A DNA stretch of 64,000 nt. Source: JACDAN01 sp963842235. GTDB lineage: Bacteria; Actinomycetota; Thermoleophilia; Gaiellales; Gaiellaceae. The stretch lies in assembly GCA_963842235.1 (NCBI GenBank), contig CAWJFT010000002.1, positions 62,001 to 126,000 on the forward strand, read 5' to 3'. The position numbers and the translations under genes were made by a program. The notes beneath the pieces were generated by a model, which searched no databases, was not told where the DNA came from, and saw nothing but the letters and a program-made list of their open reading frames with translations. Within the stretch, counting starts at the first letter, position 1. The number at the start of each line of letters is the position of its first letter. Below are positions 1 to 8,245 of this stretch, in pieces.

Positions 1-56
1 AAGGGCTGCATCATCTGCTCACACTTCTCGCAGGGATCGAAGGCGAACCCCGACAT
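1..56 (-). CDS. Start of a short Cys-rich protein, probable zinc-binding anti-sigma factor (partial)
   Basis: Only the first 18 codons are inside the window. The ATG overlaps the stop of the sigma factor upstream (TGATG), so the two are translationally coupled. The visible N-terminus MSGFAFDPCEKCEQMMQP carries a CxxC pair. A short Cys-containing protein directly behind an ECF sigma factor is the usual position of a zinc-binding anti-sigma factor of the RsrA/ZAS class. The role is inferred from position and the Cys pair; the rest of the protein is needed to confirm it. Confidence 0.5.
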   Translation of the reverse strand, partial: MSGFAFDPCEKCEQMMQP

Positions 57-646
57 CAGCTCTCCTCCACCGCCGATTCGGCGAGGTCTTGCTTGAGCAT
101 CCGCCGGCCTCGATGCAGCCTCGACATGACTGTGCCGATCGGAATGCCGAGGATCTGCGCGGCATCGCTGTAGCTGAAATCGGCGAGGTCGACGAGCAGG
201 ACGACGTCGCGGAAGTCGTGGGGAAGATCGGCGAGCGCCGTTACCGCGTCGTTCTGAGAGAGCCGCTCGACGATGCGCTGCTCGTCGGCGTTCCCGTCCC
301 CCGTCGACTCCTCGAGGCGGTTGTAGAGGAAGTAGTCGTTCTCCTCCAGCGGCTGCTGGTCGGGAGTGCGCTGGATCTTCCGGCCGCGGTCGATGTTCAG
401 GTTGGTGAGGATGCGGAAGAGCCAGGCGCGGAGGTTCGTCCCCGGCTGGAAGGAGCGCCACGCTCGGAATGCCCGTGCGTAGGTGTCCTGGACGAGGTCC
501 TCGGCCTCCTCACGGGAACCGGACAATCGCCTCGCCACCTGATAGACCTGATCCGACAGCTCCAATGCCTCCTCTTCGAAGCGCACGCGGTCGCGGGCGT
601 CTTCTGCCAGCTGCCGCGGAGAGCTCTCGGGCCTAGGCTCGCTCAC
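56..646 (-). CDS. ECF RNA polymerase sigma factor (SigR/RpoE-like)
   Basis: About 196 aa. Region 2 is visible around residues 25-95 with AEDLVQDTYARAF and the core-binding run TNLRAWLFRILTNLNID. Region 4 is near the C-terminus with the helix-turn-helix DAAQILGIPIGTVMSRLHRGRRML. This is a complete group 4 (ECF) sigma factor, which recruits RNA polymerase to stress-type promoters. I chose the GTG at 646 because TACGGT lies 7 nt upstream, giving a leaderless start; an in-frame TTG at 679 would add 11 residues. It overlaps the Cys-rich downstream gene, its probable anti-sigma partner, so redox or metal stress control is likely (inference). Confidence 0.9.
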   Translation of the reverse strand: MSEPRPESSPRQLAEDARDRVRFEEEALELSDQVYQVARRLSGSREEAEDLVQDTYARAFRAWRSFQPGTNLRAWLFRILTNLNIDRGRKIQRTPDQQPLEENDYFLYNRLEESTGDGNADEQRIVERLSQNDAVTALADLPHDFRDVVLLVDLADFSYSDAAQILGIPIGTVMSRLHRGRRMLKQDLAESAVEES

Positions 647-697
647 TCGCTCGACCGTAGCAGCCGTGCGCAGATGCAAACGACCTGCGTGTAGCCC

Positions 698-913
698 CTA
701 TTCCGAGCGCTGGCGGAAGCCGGCGCCGTCAAGGGCGGCGACGAGGCGATCGCGGTCGGTGACCGCGTCGTCCCAATGCAGCGTGACCTGGCCCATGAGG
801 TTCGCCGTCGCGAACTCCAACCCCTCCTGGCCGCGGAGCGCAGCGGCGAGGCGGTTGACGCAACGCTCGCAGCGGATCCCCGTCACGTCGAAGGTCTCGG
901 TCTGGACGGCCAT
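698..913 (-). CDS. Heavy-metal-associated (HMA) domain protein, copper-chaperone-like
   Basis: A 71-aa single-domain protein. GIRCERCVNRL near residues 12-22 is the HMA metal-binding loop with a CxxC pair, and the rest fits the ferredoxin-like fold (VTLHWDDAVTDRDRLVAALDGAGF). Family members bind soft metals such as Cu(I) and pass them to P-type ATPases or sensors. The gene overlaps the end of the upstream ligase gene by 31 nt, so it is probably the last gene of that operon. The metal is not determined by the sequence, and no P-type ATPase is nearby. Confidence 0.8.
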   Translation of the reverse strand: MAVQTETFDVTGIRCERCVNRLAAALRGQEGLEFATANLMGQVTLHWDDAVTDRDRLVAALDGAGFRQRSE

Positions 914-1944
914 GTGCGCTCCACGATATCTGCGGTCGCCGCCCGGGGATCCCCGATCTGGAGCTGCCTCGCCGCCTCGCACGTCGTCGGATCGAGGTCG
1001 GGCGGATCGACCGGAAGCTCCGCGAAGAGGGCGGGGGCGGAGAAGAGCCGCCCGTCGTGGATCAGCTGCGCTTCGGGCCCGAAACGCGCCGCCGCCCAGC
1101 GGTTCTGCTGGTAGATCCCCCGGTCGGCCGGCTCGGAGGCCGGATGCTCGAGCGCCCACCCGCACAGGCTGCTGAGCAGGGCGATGAACGCGGCCGCCAC
1201 CTCGAGGGCCGTCGGCTGGTCCGGCATGCGGACCTCGAGCGTTCCGAAGTTCGGGTGTAGCCGAACGTCCCACCAGAACTGGGTGTAGGTCGAGGCGAGA
1301 CCGGTGGCCAGGAACCGCTCCGTCCACTGCTCCCAGTCGTCGTAGGAGTCGAACACCGGCGGTGCGCCGCTGCGCGGGAGCTGCGCCAGGATCTCGGCGC
1401 GGTTCGAGGCGAGCCCTGTCGGCTTTCCGGCCAGGTAGGGCGAGTTCGCGGACAGCGCGAGCACGAGCGGGAGCCAGGGGAGGATCGTCTCCAGCGTCGC
1501 CAGGCATTCATCGCCGCTCGGCATCCCGACGTGGACGTGAATCCCGTTCACCCCCTGCCGCCGTGCAGTCACACCCGCGTAACCAACGAACTCCCGGTAG
1601 CGCTTCTCGTCGACGATCTCGAGCTCCTCCGGCTCGGCGAAGGGGTGAGAGCCGGCTGCGGCGAGACGGCGGCCACGGCGCTCCAGCAGCTCGGCAGCTC
1701 GTCCGCGGAGCGTGGCCAGCGCCTCCACCGCCTCGTCCACCGACGTGCAGACATCGGTGTTCAGCTCGACGACCGACGCGTGGAGCTCCGTCTTCAGCCG
1801 TCCTGGCAGCTCGTCGCCTTCGGCGTCGGCGAGCAGCTGCGTGACGGCCGGCACGGGAGCAAGCGACTCCCCGTCGAGCAGCATCACCTCCTCCTCCACA
1901 CCGATCGAGAGCGCCGGGCTCTCGCCGAAGTGGCGCTCGATCAC
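883..1944 (-). CDS. Carboxylate-amine ligase, GCS2 family (YbdK-like)
   Basis: 353 aa, the normal length for YbdK-type ATP-dependent ligases. The N-terminus has SIGVEEEVMLLD, the hallmark of the GCS2 fold, followed by ELHASVVELNTDVC, GIHVHVGMPSGDE and LEVRMPDQPT, which line the ATP/glutamate pocket in gamma-glutamylcysteine ligase relatives. In actinobacteria relatives include EgtA and mycothiol-type enzymes, but most YbdK proteins have weak or unknown ligase activity, so the substrate is open. The GTG start overlaps the stop of the LysE gene (GTGA). The cotranscribed HMA protein and nearby disulfide reductase hint at thiol or metal homeostasis (inference). Confidence 0.85.
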   Translation of the reverse strand: MIERHFGESPALSIGVEEEVMLLDGESLAPVPAVTQLLADAEGDELPGRLKTELHASVVELNTDVCTSVDEAVEALATLRGRAAELLERRGRRLAAAGSHPFAEPEELEIVDEKRYREFVGYAGVTARRQGVNGIHVHVGMPSGDECLATLETILPWLPLVLALSANSPYLAGKPTGLASNRAEILAQLPRSGAPPVFDSYDDWEQWTERFLATGLASTYTQFWWDVRLHPNFGTLEVRMPDQPTALEVAAAFIALLSSLCGWALEHPASEPADRGIYQQNRWAAARFGPEAQLIHDGRLFSAPALFAELPVDPPDLDPTTCEAARQLQIGDPRAATADIVERTWPSRPRPST

Positions 1945-2546
1945 CGGCGGTCGGTCGCGAGGCGCAGTCCGAGCGCGACGAGCACAACGCCCAGCACGGC
2001 GTCGAAGGCGCGCCGGACCGCCGGTCGGCGGAGCACGTCGCCGGCCCTGGCGACGGCGAACGCGTATGCCGTCAGCCACACGAACGTCATCGAGCAGAAG
2101 ACGAGCCCGAGCCCGAGCAGGCTCGGAAAGGAGTTCCCGAACTGCGGCAGCAGGCTCGTGAAGAACACCGCCATCTTCGGATTGCCGAGGTTGCTGACGA
2201 CACCCTGGCGATATGCCGCCCGCCCAGTCAGCCCACCCTCGCCGACGGAACGGGGCTCCCGAGCGCGACCGCGGAGCGCGCTCAGCAACGCGTGCACGCC
2301 GAGGTAGACGAGGAAGGCGGCGCCTGCGAGCTTCAGCGCCACGAACGCCGGCTCGAAGGCGACGATGAGCGCGGCGATCCCGACACTCGTCGCGAGCGCC
2401 CACACCGCCTGCCCGGTGGAGACACCTGCGGCGGTGAAGATCCCGGCTCGGCGGCCGCCGAGCAGCGAATTGCGGATCGTCAGCGCGGTGTCCTGGCCCG
2501 GAGTGACGATGACGACGATCGAGATCCCGATGAAGGCCGCGACCAT
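1941..2546 (-). CDS. LysE/RhtB-family amino-acid exporter
   Basis: 201 aa with about six hydrophobic segments. The N-terminal block IVVIVTPGQDTALTIRNSLLGGRRAG matches the signature of LysE/RhtB efflux permeases (PGPD-like motif, here PGQD), and SNLGNPKMAVFFTSLLPQF is the second conserved segment. Members export amino acids or small metabolites across the cytoplasmic membrane. The ATG overlaps the TGA of the cyclase gene upstream and its own stop overlaps the ligase GTG, so the minus-strand genes from 3055 down to 698 form one operon. The substrate is unknown. Confidence 0.85.
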   Translation of the reverse strand: MVAAFIGISIVVIVTPGQDTALTIRNSLLGGRRAGIFTAAGVSTGQAVWALATSVGIAALIVAFEPAFVALKLAGAAFLVYLGVHALLSALRGRAREPRSVGEGGLTGRAAYRQGVVSNLGNPKMAVFFTSLLPQFGNSFPSLLGLGLVFCSMTFVWLTAYAFAVARAGDVLRRPAVRRAFDAVLGVVLVALGLRLATDRR

Positions 2547-3055
2547 CAGCGCCGCACCAGGATCGCACGGGCAGGAGCGCCGTCGGAGCCCACGAGCTTC
2601 ATCGGCAGGCAGTACAGCTCGTACGGCCCCGGCTCCACGTTGCTCAGGTCGAGCCCCTCGACGATGACGACGCCGGCACCGAGCAGCGCCACATGGGCGC
2701 CGGGGTCGCCCACGGACAAGCGATCCACGCCGACGAGGCGGGCGCCACCCTCGACGAGCTTCTGTGCGGCGGCTTCGTCGAGCGCCGGCGCGTCCTTGAT
2801 CAGGACGCGCTCGGCGATCCCGGCCCCGACGACCACCTCGCAGGGGCCGGTCAGGACGTCGAGCCGCAGCGTCTCCGTTCCACGGCCGCCCTCGATGAAG
2901 TGGACCGGAGCGTCGACGTGGGTTCCCGTGTGCACGCCGAAGTCGAGGCGGCTGACCTGTGGATTGGAGCGCACACGCTCGAGGAAGACCTCGGGGTCGC
3001 CCGGATAGACCTCCATGCCGGAACGCACCGGCATCGAGATGTCGATGATCTCCAT
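2546..3055 (-). CDS. Cyclase-family metal-dependent hydrolase (kynurenine formamidase-like fold)
   Basis: 169 aa. GVHTGTHVDAPVHF near residues 40-53 is the HxGTHxDxPxH zinc motif of the cyclase family (Pfam Cyclase), which includes kynurenine formamidase KynB, isatin hydrolase and polyketide cyclases. It is a little shorter than KynB (about 210 aa), so a specific substrate is not assigned. It is the first gene of the minus operon and is divergent from the flavoprotein at 3096, with only 40 bp between the two starts. Confidence 0.75.
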   Translation of the reverse strand: MEIIDISMPVRSGMEVYPGDPEVFLERVRSNPQVSRLDFGVHTGTHVDAPVHFIEGGRGTETLRLDVLTGPCEVVVGAGIAERVLIKDAPALDEAAAQKLVEGGARLVGVDRLSVGDPGAHVALLGAGVVIVEGLDLSNVEPGPYELYCLPMKLVGSDGAPARAILVRR

Positions 3056-3095
3056 AGCGTCCTTCTAACGCATCCAGCGCACGAACGGAGGTCTC

Positions 3096-4451
3096 ATGAA
3101 CGAGCACTTCGACTTGATCGTCTTGGGATCCGGCTCCGGAGCGCGCCACGGAGCCAACGAGGCGCAGCGGGAGTTCGGCGCCAGAGTCGCGCTCGTGGAG
3201 AACACCCGCTGGGGAGGGAGCTGCCCAAACGTCGCCTGCAAGCCGACGAAGGCGTATGTCGTCGTCTCCGACCTCGTGCACGACATCAACACCCTCGCCG
3301 ACAAGCTCGGGATCGAAGTCGGCGAGGCCCGGGCGAATCTCGCACGCGTCAAGGCGCGGAAGGACTCCTTGATCACCTCACGCCAGGTCTGGATCGAGCG
3401 GCTCGGCAGCGCCGGTCACAAGCCGTTCGATGGAACCGGCGCGTTCCTCGATCCGCACACCGTTCAGGTGAACGGAGGACGGATCTCCGCCGAACGGATC
3501 CTCGTCGCCACCGGCTCGCGCACCGCGGTCCCGCCAATCGAGGGCCTCGACGAGGTCGACTGGATCGACCACGTGACTGCACTCGAGCTCACCGCGCTGC
3601 CGGAGTCGCTGCTCGTCGTGGGCGGCGGGCCTGTCGGCCTCGAGCTCGCGCAGGTCTTCTCCCGCTTCGGCTCACACGTCGTGATCGTCCAGCAGCCCGA
3701 CCGGATCGCGCCCCGTTCCGATCCGACGGCGACTGATGAGCTGCACGCCGCGCTCGTGGAGGAGGGCATCGAGATCCGTACCGGGTCGACGGTTTCGCGC
3801 GTCCGCCGCGAGGACGGCGACATCGTCGCGACCATCGGCGACGAGGAGCTCCGCGTCGCCCGGATCCTCCTGGCCTCGGGCCGGGTTCCCAACGTCGAGC
3901 TGCTCGACCTCGACCAGGTCGGCATCGAACGGAGCCGCACCGGGATCACGGTCGACGACCGGCTTCGGACGTCACTTGACGGCGTTTGGGCGTCCGGCGA
4001 CGTGACAGGCGTTCTGCCGTTCACTCCGATCGCCCAGTACCAGGCGGGGGTCGCCGTCGAGGACATGTTCGGCGGAAACGGCTCGCAGGCGGACTATTCG
4101 TCCCTCCCGACGACGATCTTCACCGACCCCGAGCTGGCCGCCGTCGGGCTCACCGAGCAGGAAGCGCGCGAGCAGGGCCACGACGTCGAAACCGCGGTTC
4201 ATCCGATCACGAACGTGCAACGCGCGGCCTACACGGACACGCAACGCGGTCTCTACAAGGTCGTCTGGGATCGCGCTTCCCGCCGGGTGCTCGGAATCCA
4301 CGTCGTCTGCCGAAACGGCGGTGACATCGTCCAGGGGTTCGGCGTCGCGATGAGGCTCGGCGCCACTGTCGACGACCTCGCCCGCGCACATCACGCCTTC
4401 CCGACGTGGGCCGAAGGCGTCAAGGCTGCGGCGGAGCAAGCCCTCGCTTGA
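3096..4451 (+). CDS. FAD/NAD-dependent pyridine nucleotide-disulfide oxidoreductase (mercuric/mycothione reductase-like)
   Basis: 451 aa. The N-terminal FAD-binding motif is LIVLGSGSG, followed by the redox-active GGSCPNVACKPTK with the Cx4C disulfide. The NAD(P) Rossmann motif is VVGGGPVGLELAQVF near residue 170, the second FAD motif is GVWASGDVTG, and the C-terminal interface has HHAFPTWAEG, the His/Glu acid-base pair of the class. The set is complete for a dihydrolipoamide dehydrogenase/mercuric reductase/mycothione reductase-type enzyme. There is no merR, merA-type HMA extension or lipoyl complex nearby, so the disulfide substrate is open. A GGAGGT ribosome binding site lies 5 nt before the ATG. 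Confidence 0.88.
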   Translation: MNEHFDLIVLGSGSGARHGANEAQREFGARVALVENTRWGGSCPNVACKPTKAYVVVSDLVHDINTLADKLGIEVGEARANLARVKARKDSLITSRQVWIERLGSAGHKPFDGTGAFLDPHTVQVNGGRISAERILVATGSRTAVPPIEGLDEVDWIDHVTALELTALPESLLVVGGGPVGLELAQVFSRFGSHVVIVQQPDRIAPRSDPTATDELHAALVEEGIEIRTGSTVSRVRREDGDIVATIGDEELRVARILLASGRVPNVELLDLDQVGIERSRTGITVDDRLRTSLDGVWASGDVTGVLPFTPIAQYQAGVAVEDMFGGNGSQADYSSLPTTIFTDPELAAVGLTEQEAREQGHDVETAVHPITNVQRAAYTDTQRGLYKVVWDRASRRVLGIHVVCRNGGDIVQGFGVAMRLGATVDDLARAHHAFPTWAEGVKAAAEQALA

Positions 4452-4464
4452 CTGCGCTGTTCGG

Positions 4465-5664
4465 CTACGGGCGAGCCGGCTGGCGGCCGAGCGTGACCTC
4501 GAAGCTGCGCTTGTCGCTCCCGCGATAGGCCTCGATCGTCAGCTTGTCGCCGGGCTTCCTGGCCGAGATCTCCTCACGAAGATCCTCAGGAGTCGTGATC
4601 TCCCTGCCGTCGATTGCGACGAGGATGTCGCCGCCGAGCAGGTAGCTCTCACCGGATACGACGACCTCGTCCGTCCCAGGGCGGAGGCCGGCCTTGTCGG
4701 CGCCGCTCGAGTCGTACGCCCGGACGATCATGAGGCCGCGCTTGACGGGGAGATCGAACAGCCGCGCGACCTCCAGGTCGACCGCCTGCACGCCGATCCC
4801 CAGGAACGCGTGCTCGACCTTGCCGCGCTCGATCAGCTGGGAGGCGACGTCGCGAACGGTGTTGATCGGCACGGCGAACCCGATGCCGACGTTCCCGCGG
4901 ACGCCCGTATTCCCCGTCGCGATCGCCGAGTTCACTCCGACGACCAGACCTCTGGCGTCGATCAGCGGGCCTCCCGAGTTGCCGCTGTTGATCGCAGCGT
5001 CCGTCTGGATCACGTCGTCGATCGTGAACGCGTTGGGCGCGGTGAGCGGACGGTGAAGCGCGCTCACGATCCCGGCGGTCACGCTGCGCTCGAGACCAAA
5101 CGGATTTCCGATCGCAACGACCGAGTCGCCGACGCGCACTCGGTCCGAATCTCCCAGGTCGAGCGGGGTCAGCGCGCCCGCGTCGACGTTCACCTTGAGG
5201 ACTGCGATGTCCGTCGACGGGTCGGTGCCGACAACCTGCGCCCTGACGCTGTCACGGTTCGAGAAGCTGACCTCGACTGTCTCAGCGTCCTCGACCACGT
5301 GGAAGTTGGTGACGATGTGCCCGGCCTTGTCGATGACGAAGCCGGAGCCGAGCGCCTTCTGTCGCCGCTGCTGAGGGAACCCGAGCGCGTTGAAGAACGG
5401 GTCTGTGTCGACCCTCTGAACGGTGGTCGTCGTGATCTGCACGACGCCCGGACCGCTCCGCTGATAGACGCCGTTCACGCTGAGCCGTCGGTTGTCCGCA
5501 AACGCCGCGGGCGCGGGCTGCAGCGACTCGACCCTGTTGATCACGCTCGGGGAGTCGCCGAGTACTCCGATGACCTCGGCACCCGCGAGCGCAGCCCCGC
5601 CGCCCAAGCCTGCCGCGATGAGCAGCGGGACCGCGCTTTTCAGTCCGCGGGGAGGTCTCAGCAC
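4465..5664 (-). CDS. HtrA/DegP-type membrane-anchored serine protease with C-terminal PDZ domain
   Basis: 399 aa. A hydrophobic N-terminal segment (about residues 10-35) anchors or exports the protein. The trypsin-like domain carries the full catalytic triad: His122 in TNFHVV, Asp152 in STDIAVLKV and Ser230 in GNSGGPL. A PDZ domain follows from about residue 295 (FLGIGVQAVD...GGDILVAIDGREI). Such proteases degrade or refold damaged exported proteins. The gene lies downstream of the phosphate transporter genes, separated by 90 bp that hold four regularly spaced GTTNA repeats, so it may have its own promoter under a response regulator (inference). Confidence 0.9.
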   Translation of the reverse strand: MLRPPRGLKSAVPLLIAAGLGGGAALAGAEVIGVLGDSPSVINRVESLQPAPAAFADNRRLSVNGVYQRSGPGVVQITTTTVQRVDTDPFFNALGFPQQRRQKALGSGFVIDKAGHIVTNFHVVEDAETVEVSFSNRDSVRAQVVGTDPSTDIAVLKVNVDAGALTPLDLGDSDRVRVGDSVVAIGNPFGLERSVTAGIVSALHRPLTAPNAFTIDDVIQTDAAINSGNSGGPLIDARGLVVGVNSAIATGNTGVRGNVGIGFAVPINTVRDVASQLIERGKVEHAFLGIGVQAVDLEVARLFDLPVKRGLMIVRAYDSSGADKAGLRPGTDEVVVSGESYLLGGDILVAIDGREITTPEDLREEISARKPGDKLTIEAYRGSDKRSFEVTLGRQPARP

Positions 5665-5699
5665 ATGCTTCCTTCTACCAATCTGCAGATTGCAGCCAG

Positions 5700-5735
5700 G
5701 TTAGGGAGCGTTGAGCCTGCGTTAAGGAGTGTTCA
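5700..5735. promoter_or_regulatory. Four GTT-repeats spaced 10-11 bp upstream of the HtrA gene
   Basis: GTTAG at 5700, GTTGA at 5710, GTTAA at 5721 and GTTCA at 5731 recur with 10, 11 and 10 bp spacing in the 90-bp gap upstream of the protease gene (which reads on the minus strand). One-turn direct repeats of this form are typical binding sites of OmpR/PhoB-type response regulators. The units resemble, but are not, the GTTCACC PHO box units found elsewhere in the window. No protein partner can be assigned from sequence. Confidence 0.45.
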
Positions 5736-5754
5736 GCGGATGAAACGGGCCGCG

Positions 5755-6849
5755 CTACGCCTGCGCCGCGCCGGCCCGTAGCCGCCGGCTCTGCACGCTT
5801 CGCCCCGCGAACGCCGTGGTCGCGATCACTGCCGTCGCGACTGCGACGAGTGCCACGCCGCCGGGGAGCCGCGTCAGCGTCTCCATGAGCGCACCGACCA
5901 CCGCCGCGCACGGGATCGTCAGGACCCAGGCAAGCAGGATGTTTCCCGCGACGCCCCAGCGGACGGCCGAGAACCTCGTCGTCGCGCCGGCGCCGAGCAC
6001 CGAGCCGCTGATCACGTGCGTGGTCGAGACCGGGAAGCCGTAGTGGGCGGTCGTCCAGAGGATGCTGGCGCAGGCCGTCTGGGCAGCGAAGCCCTGCGGC
6101 GGGTCGAGCTTGGCGACACGCGTCCCGAGCGTCTTGATGATCCGCCAGCCTCCGGCGTAGGTCCCCATCCCCATCGCCGCCGCGCTGCTGACGATCACCC
6201 ACGTCGGCGGGCGGTCGAAGTCCGGCGAGAGGTGGCCCGACGCCACCAAAGCGAGCGCGATGATCCCCATCGTCTTCTGGGCGTCGTTCGTGCCGTGGGT
6301 GAACGCGACGAAGCCGCCAGAGACGAGCTGCAGGCGCCGGAAGAGCCTGTTGACGAAGCCGGGCGCCCGCCGGCGGATGATCCAGAGCACGATCACCATC
6401 AGCGCCGCAGCGAAGAGGATGCCGAGGAATGGCGCGACGAGGGACGGGATCAACACCTTGTCCTTGAGGCCGTTCCACTTGACCACGCCGAAGCCCTCGG
6501 CCGCGATCGCCGAGCCGATCATGCCGCCGATCAGCGCGTGGCTCGAGCTCGACGGCAGGCCGAAGTACCAAGTGATCAGGTTCCAGGTGATCGCACCGAC
6601 GAGCCCGGCCAGGACGATCTTGAGCGTGATGACCTCCTGGTCGACGATGCCCGTGGCGATCGTCGCGGCGACCGCGAACGAGACGAACGCGCCGAGGAAG
6701 TTGAGCACCGCCGCGCTCAACACCGCCATGCGCGGTGAGAGCGCCCGCGTCGAAACCGATGTCGCGATCGAGTTCGCGGTGTCGTGGAAGCCGTTCGTGA
6801 AGTCGAAGAAGAGCGCGACCGCGACGACCGCGAACAGGGTGAGTTCCAT
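5755..6849 (-). CDS. pit: Low-affinity inorganic phosphate transporter, Pit family
   Basis: 364 aa, strongly hydrophobic with about ten membrane segments. It has both PiT signatures: FDFTNGFHDTANSIAT at residues 15-30 and THGTNDAQKTMG in the middle, the two inverted copies of the transport repeat. Pit proteins carry phosphate (often as metal phosphate) coupled to cations. The ATG overlaps the stop of the DUF47 gene upstream (TGATG). A DUF47-pit pair is a classic arrangement in which the PhoU-like protein controls the transporter. It sits in one run with phoU and the histidine kinase. Confidence 0.93.
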   Translation of the reverse strand: MELTLFAVVAVALFFDFTNGFHDTANSIATSVSTRALSPRMAVLSAAVLNFLGAFVSFAVAATIATGIVDQEVITLKIVLAGLVGAITWNLITWYFGLPSSSSHALIGGMIGSAIAAEGFGVVKWNGLKDKVLIPSLVAPFLGILFAAALMVIVLWIIRRRAPGFVNRLFRRLQLVSGGFVAFTHGTNDAQKTMGIIALALVASGHLSPDFDRPPTWVIVSSAAAMGMGTYAGGWRIIKTLGTRVAKLDPPQGFAAQTACASILWTTAHYGFPVSTTHVISGSVLGAGATTRFSAVRWGVAGNILLAWVLTIPCAAVVGALMETLTRLPGGVALVAVATAVIATTAFAGRSVQSRRLRAGAAQA

Positions 6850-7469
6850 CAGAGATTCTTGACGACGATGTTTCCGACCACGTCTGCCGCCGTCTCACAG
6901 GCGTCGATCGCATCCTCGAGCGCCTCGAAGATGTCCTTCCAGCGGATGATCATCACCGGGTCGACGTGCGAGTTCTCGAAGAGCTGGGCAATCGCGTCGC
7001 GAACGATGCGGTCACCCTCGTCTTCCAGCCGCTTCACCTCGACGAGGTAGCGCTCCGCATTGCGAAGGCCGCGGAGCTCCGAGAGCGCCTTCGCGAGGTT
7101 CTCCACGGCCGCCACGAGCACGCGGCACTGCTCGAGCGACTGCTCCATCGGCTGGTCGACCTTGTAGAGGCCGAGCAGGTCGGAGGCGTTCTCGATGTAG
7201 TCGACGACGTCGTCGATCTCCTTCGCGAGCTGGTAGATGTCCTCGCGGTCGAACGGGGTGATGTACTGGGTATTGAGGAGCTCGATGATCTGCCGCGTCA
7301 GGTCGTCGCCCTCGGTTTCGAGCCGCTTGACCTCGGCCTGCTTCACCTCGCGTTCGGGCCAAGAGCGGAACCGCGCCGCCGCCAGGCGCGCCGTCTCCAG
7401 CGCGTTCTCGCCCGCGGCGGTGAAGAGGTCGTAGAACTCGGTGGTCCGCGGGACCAGCGAGATCTTCAT
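6849..7469 (-). CDS. DUF47 (PhoU-like) phosphate transport regulator
   Basis: 206 aa, all-helical and charged. Conserved DUF47/TIGR00153 features include FYDLFTAAGENALETA, DREDIYQLAKEIDDVVDYIENA and the C-terminal RWKDIFEALEDAIDACETAADVV. These E/DxxxD-rich helices bind metal ions as in PhoU. DUF47 proteins are encoded next to Pit transporters and are thought to modulate them. The stop codon overlaps the pit start, giving tight coupling; the phoU gene ends 33 bp upstream. Confidence 0.9.
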   Translation of the reverse strand: MKISLVPRTTEFYDLFTAAGENALETARLAAARFRSWPEREVKQAEVKRLETEGDDLTRQIIELLNTQYITPFDREDIYQLAKEIDDVVDYIENASDLLGLYKVDQPMEQSLEQCRVLVAAVENLAKALSELRGLRNAERYLVEVKRLEDEGDRIVRDAIAQLFENSHVDPVMIIRWKDIFEALEDAIDACETAADVVGNIVVKNL

Positions 7470-7502
7470 CTGCGGCTTGTTCCCGTCATTGTCGTGCGGA
7501 AA

Positions 7503-8201
7503 CTAACCGAGCGGGCGGGCGCCGCCTGAGGCTTCTTCCTTGTGCGAGGCGTCGGTGAACTCGCGGAACTCGCCGGTCACGAGGTAGGCGGTCTGCTCCC
7601 CGATGTCGACGGCGTTGTCGCCGATTCGCTCGAGGCACCGGGAGACGAGAATCATCCGCAGGCCCCACTCGCGCAGCGCAGGTTCGGTTCCCAGCTCGAG
7701 GACGTAGGTGACGACCCGCCGGTTCGCTCGGTCGATCAGCTCGTCGAGGTCGACCAGGCTCTCTGCGCCTTCCAGGTCACGCCGCGCGAACGAGTCCATG
7801 GCGACGCGGATCATCTCCTCGGCGCGCGACCCCATCTCCTCGAAGGCCTCCACGAGGGGCTCGTCGTGCGTGAGCGTGTGCGTCAGCTTCGTCATCTTGG
7901 CGATCGTCACGCAGAGATCGGCCATGCGCTCGAGGCTGAGATTCGTGTGCAGGACGGCGAGGACAAGCCTCAGGTCGACTGCGACCGGCGTCTGGCGGGC
8001 GAGCAGCTGTTCGACGCCGGTGCTGATGTCGAGGTAGCGGGCGTCGACTTCGTCGTCGAACGCAATCACCTCGTCCGCCAGCTCTGCATCCTGCTGCTGC
8101 AGCGCGTTGAGCGCGCCGCGAAGTGACCGCAGAACGAGGTCGCTCTCCTCCTGAAGGTTCGCCTCGAGGCGGTCGAGCTCTTCCTGGAAGCTGAGCCGCA
8201 C
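7503..8201 (-). CDS. phoU: PhoU, negative regulator of the phosphate signalling complex
   Basis: 232 aa, two PhoU repeats of three helices each: an N-terminal repeat with VIAFDDEVDARYLDI and RLVLAVLHTNLSLERMADL, and a C-terminal one with DELIDRANRRVVTYVL and RLEIRIGDNAVDIGE-like ISRCLERIGDNAVDIGEQ. The E/DxxxD metal-binding motifs are visible. PhoU connects the PstSCAB transporter to the sensor kinase and keeps the regulon off when phosphate is sufficient. It lies 44 bp downstream of the histidine kinase gene on the same strand, so kinase and PhoU are probably made together. Confidence 0.92.
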   Translation of the reverse strand: MRLSFQEELDRLEANLQEESDLVLRSLRGALNALQQQDAELADEVIAFDDEVDARYLDISTGVEQLLARQTPVAVDLRLVLAVLHTNLSLERMADLCVTIAKMTKLTHTLTHDEPLVEAFEEMGSRAEEMIRVAMDSFARRDLEGAESLVDLDELIDRANRRVVTYVLELGTEPALREWGLRMILVSRCLERIGDNAVDIGEQTAYLVTGEFREFTDASHKEEASGGARPLG

Positions 8202-8245
8202 GAATCCAGAATACTTACGGCTTCCGCGGATCGTGTCTCAGTTTG

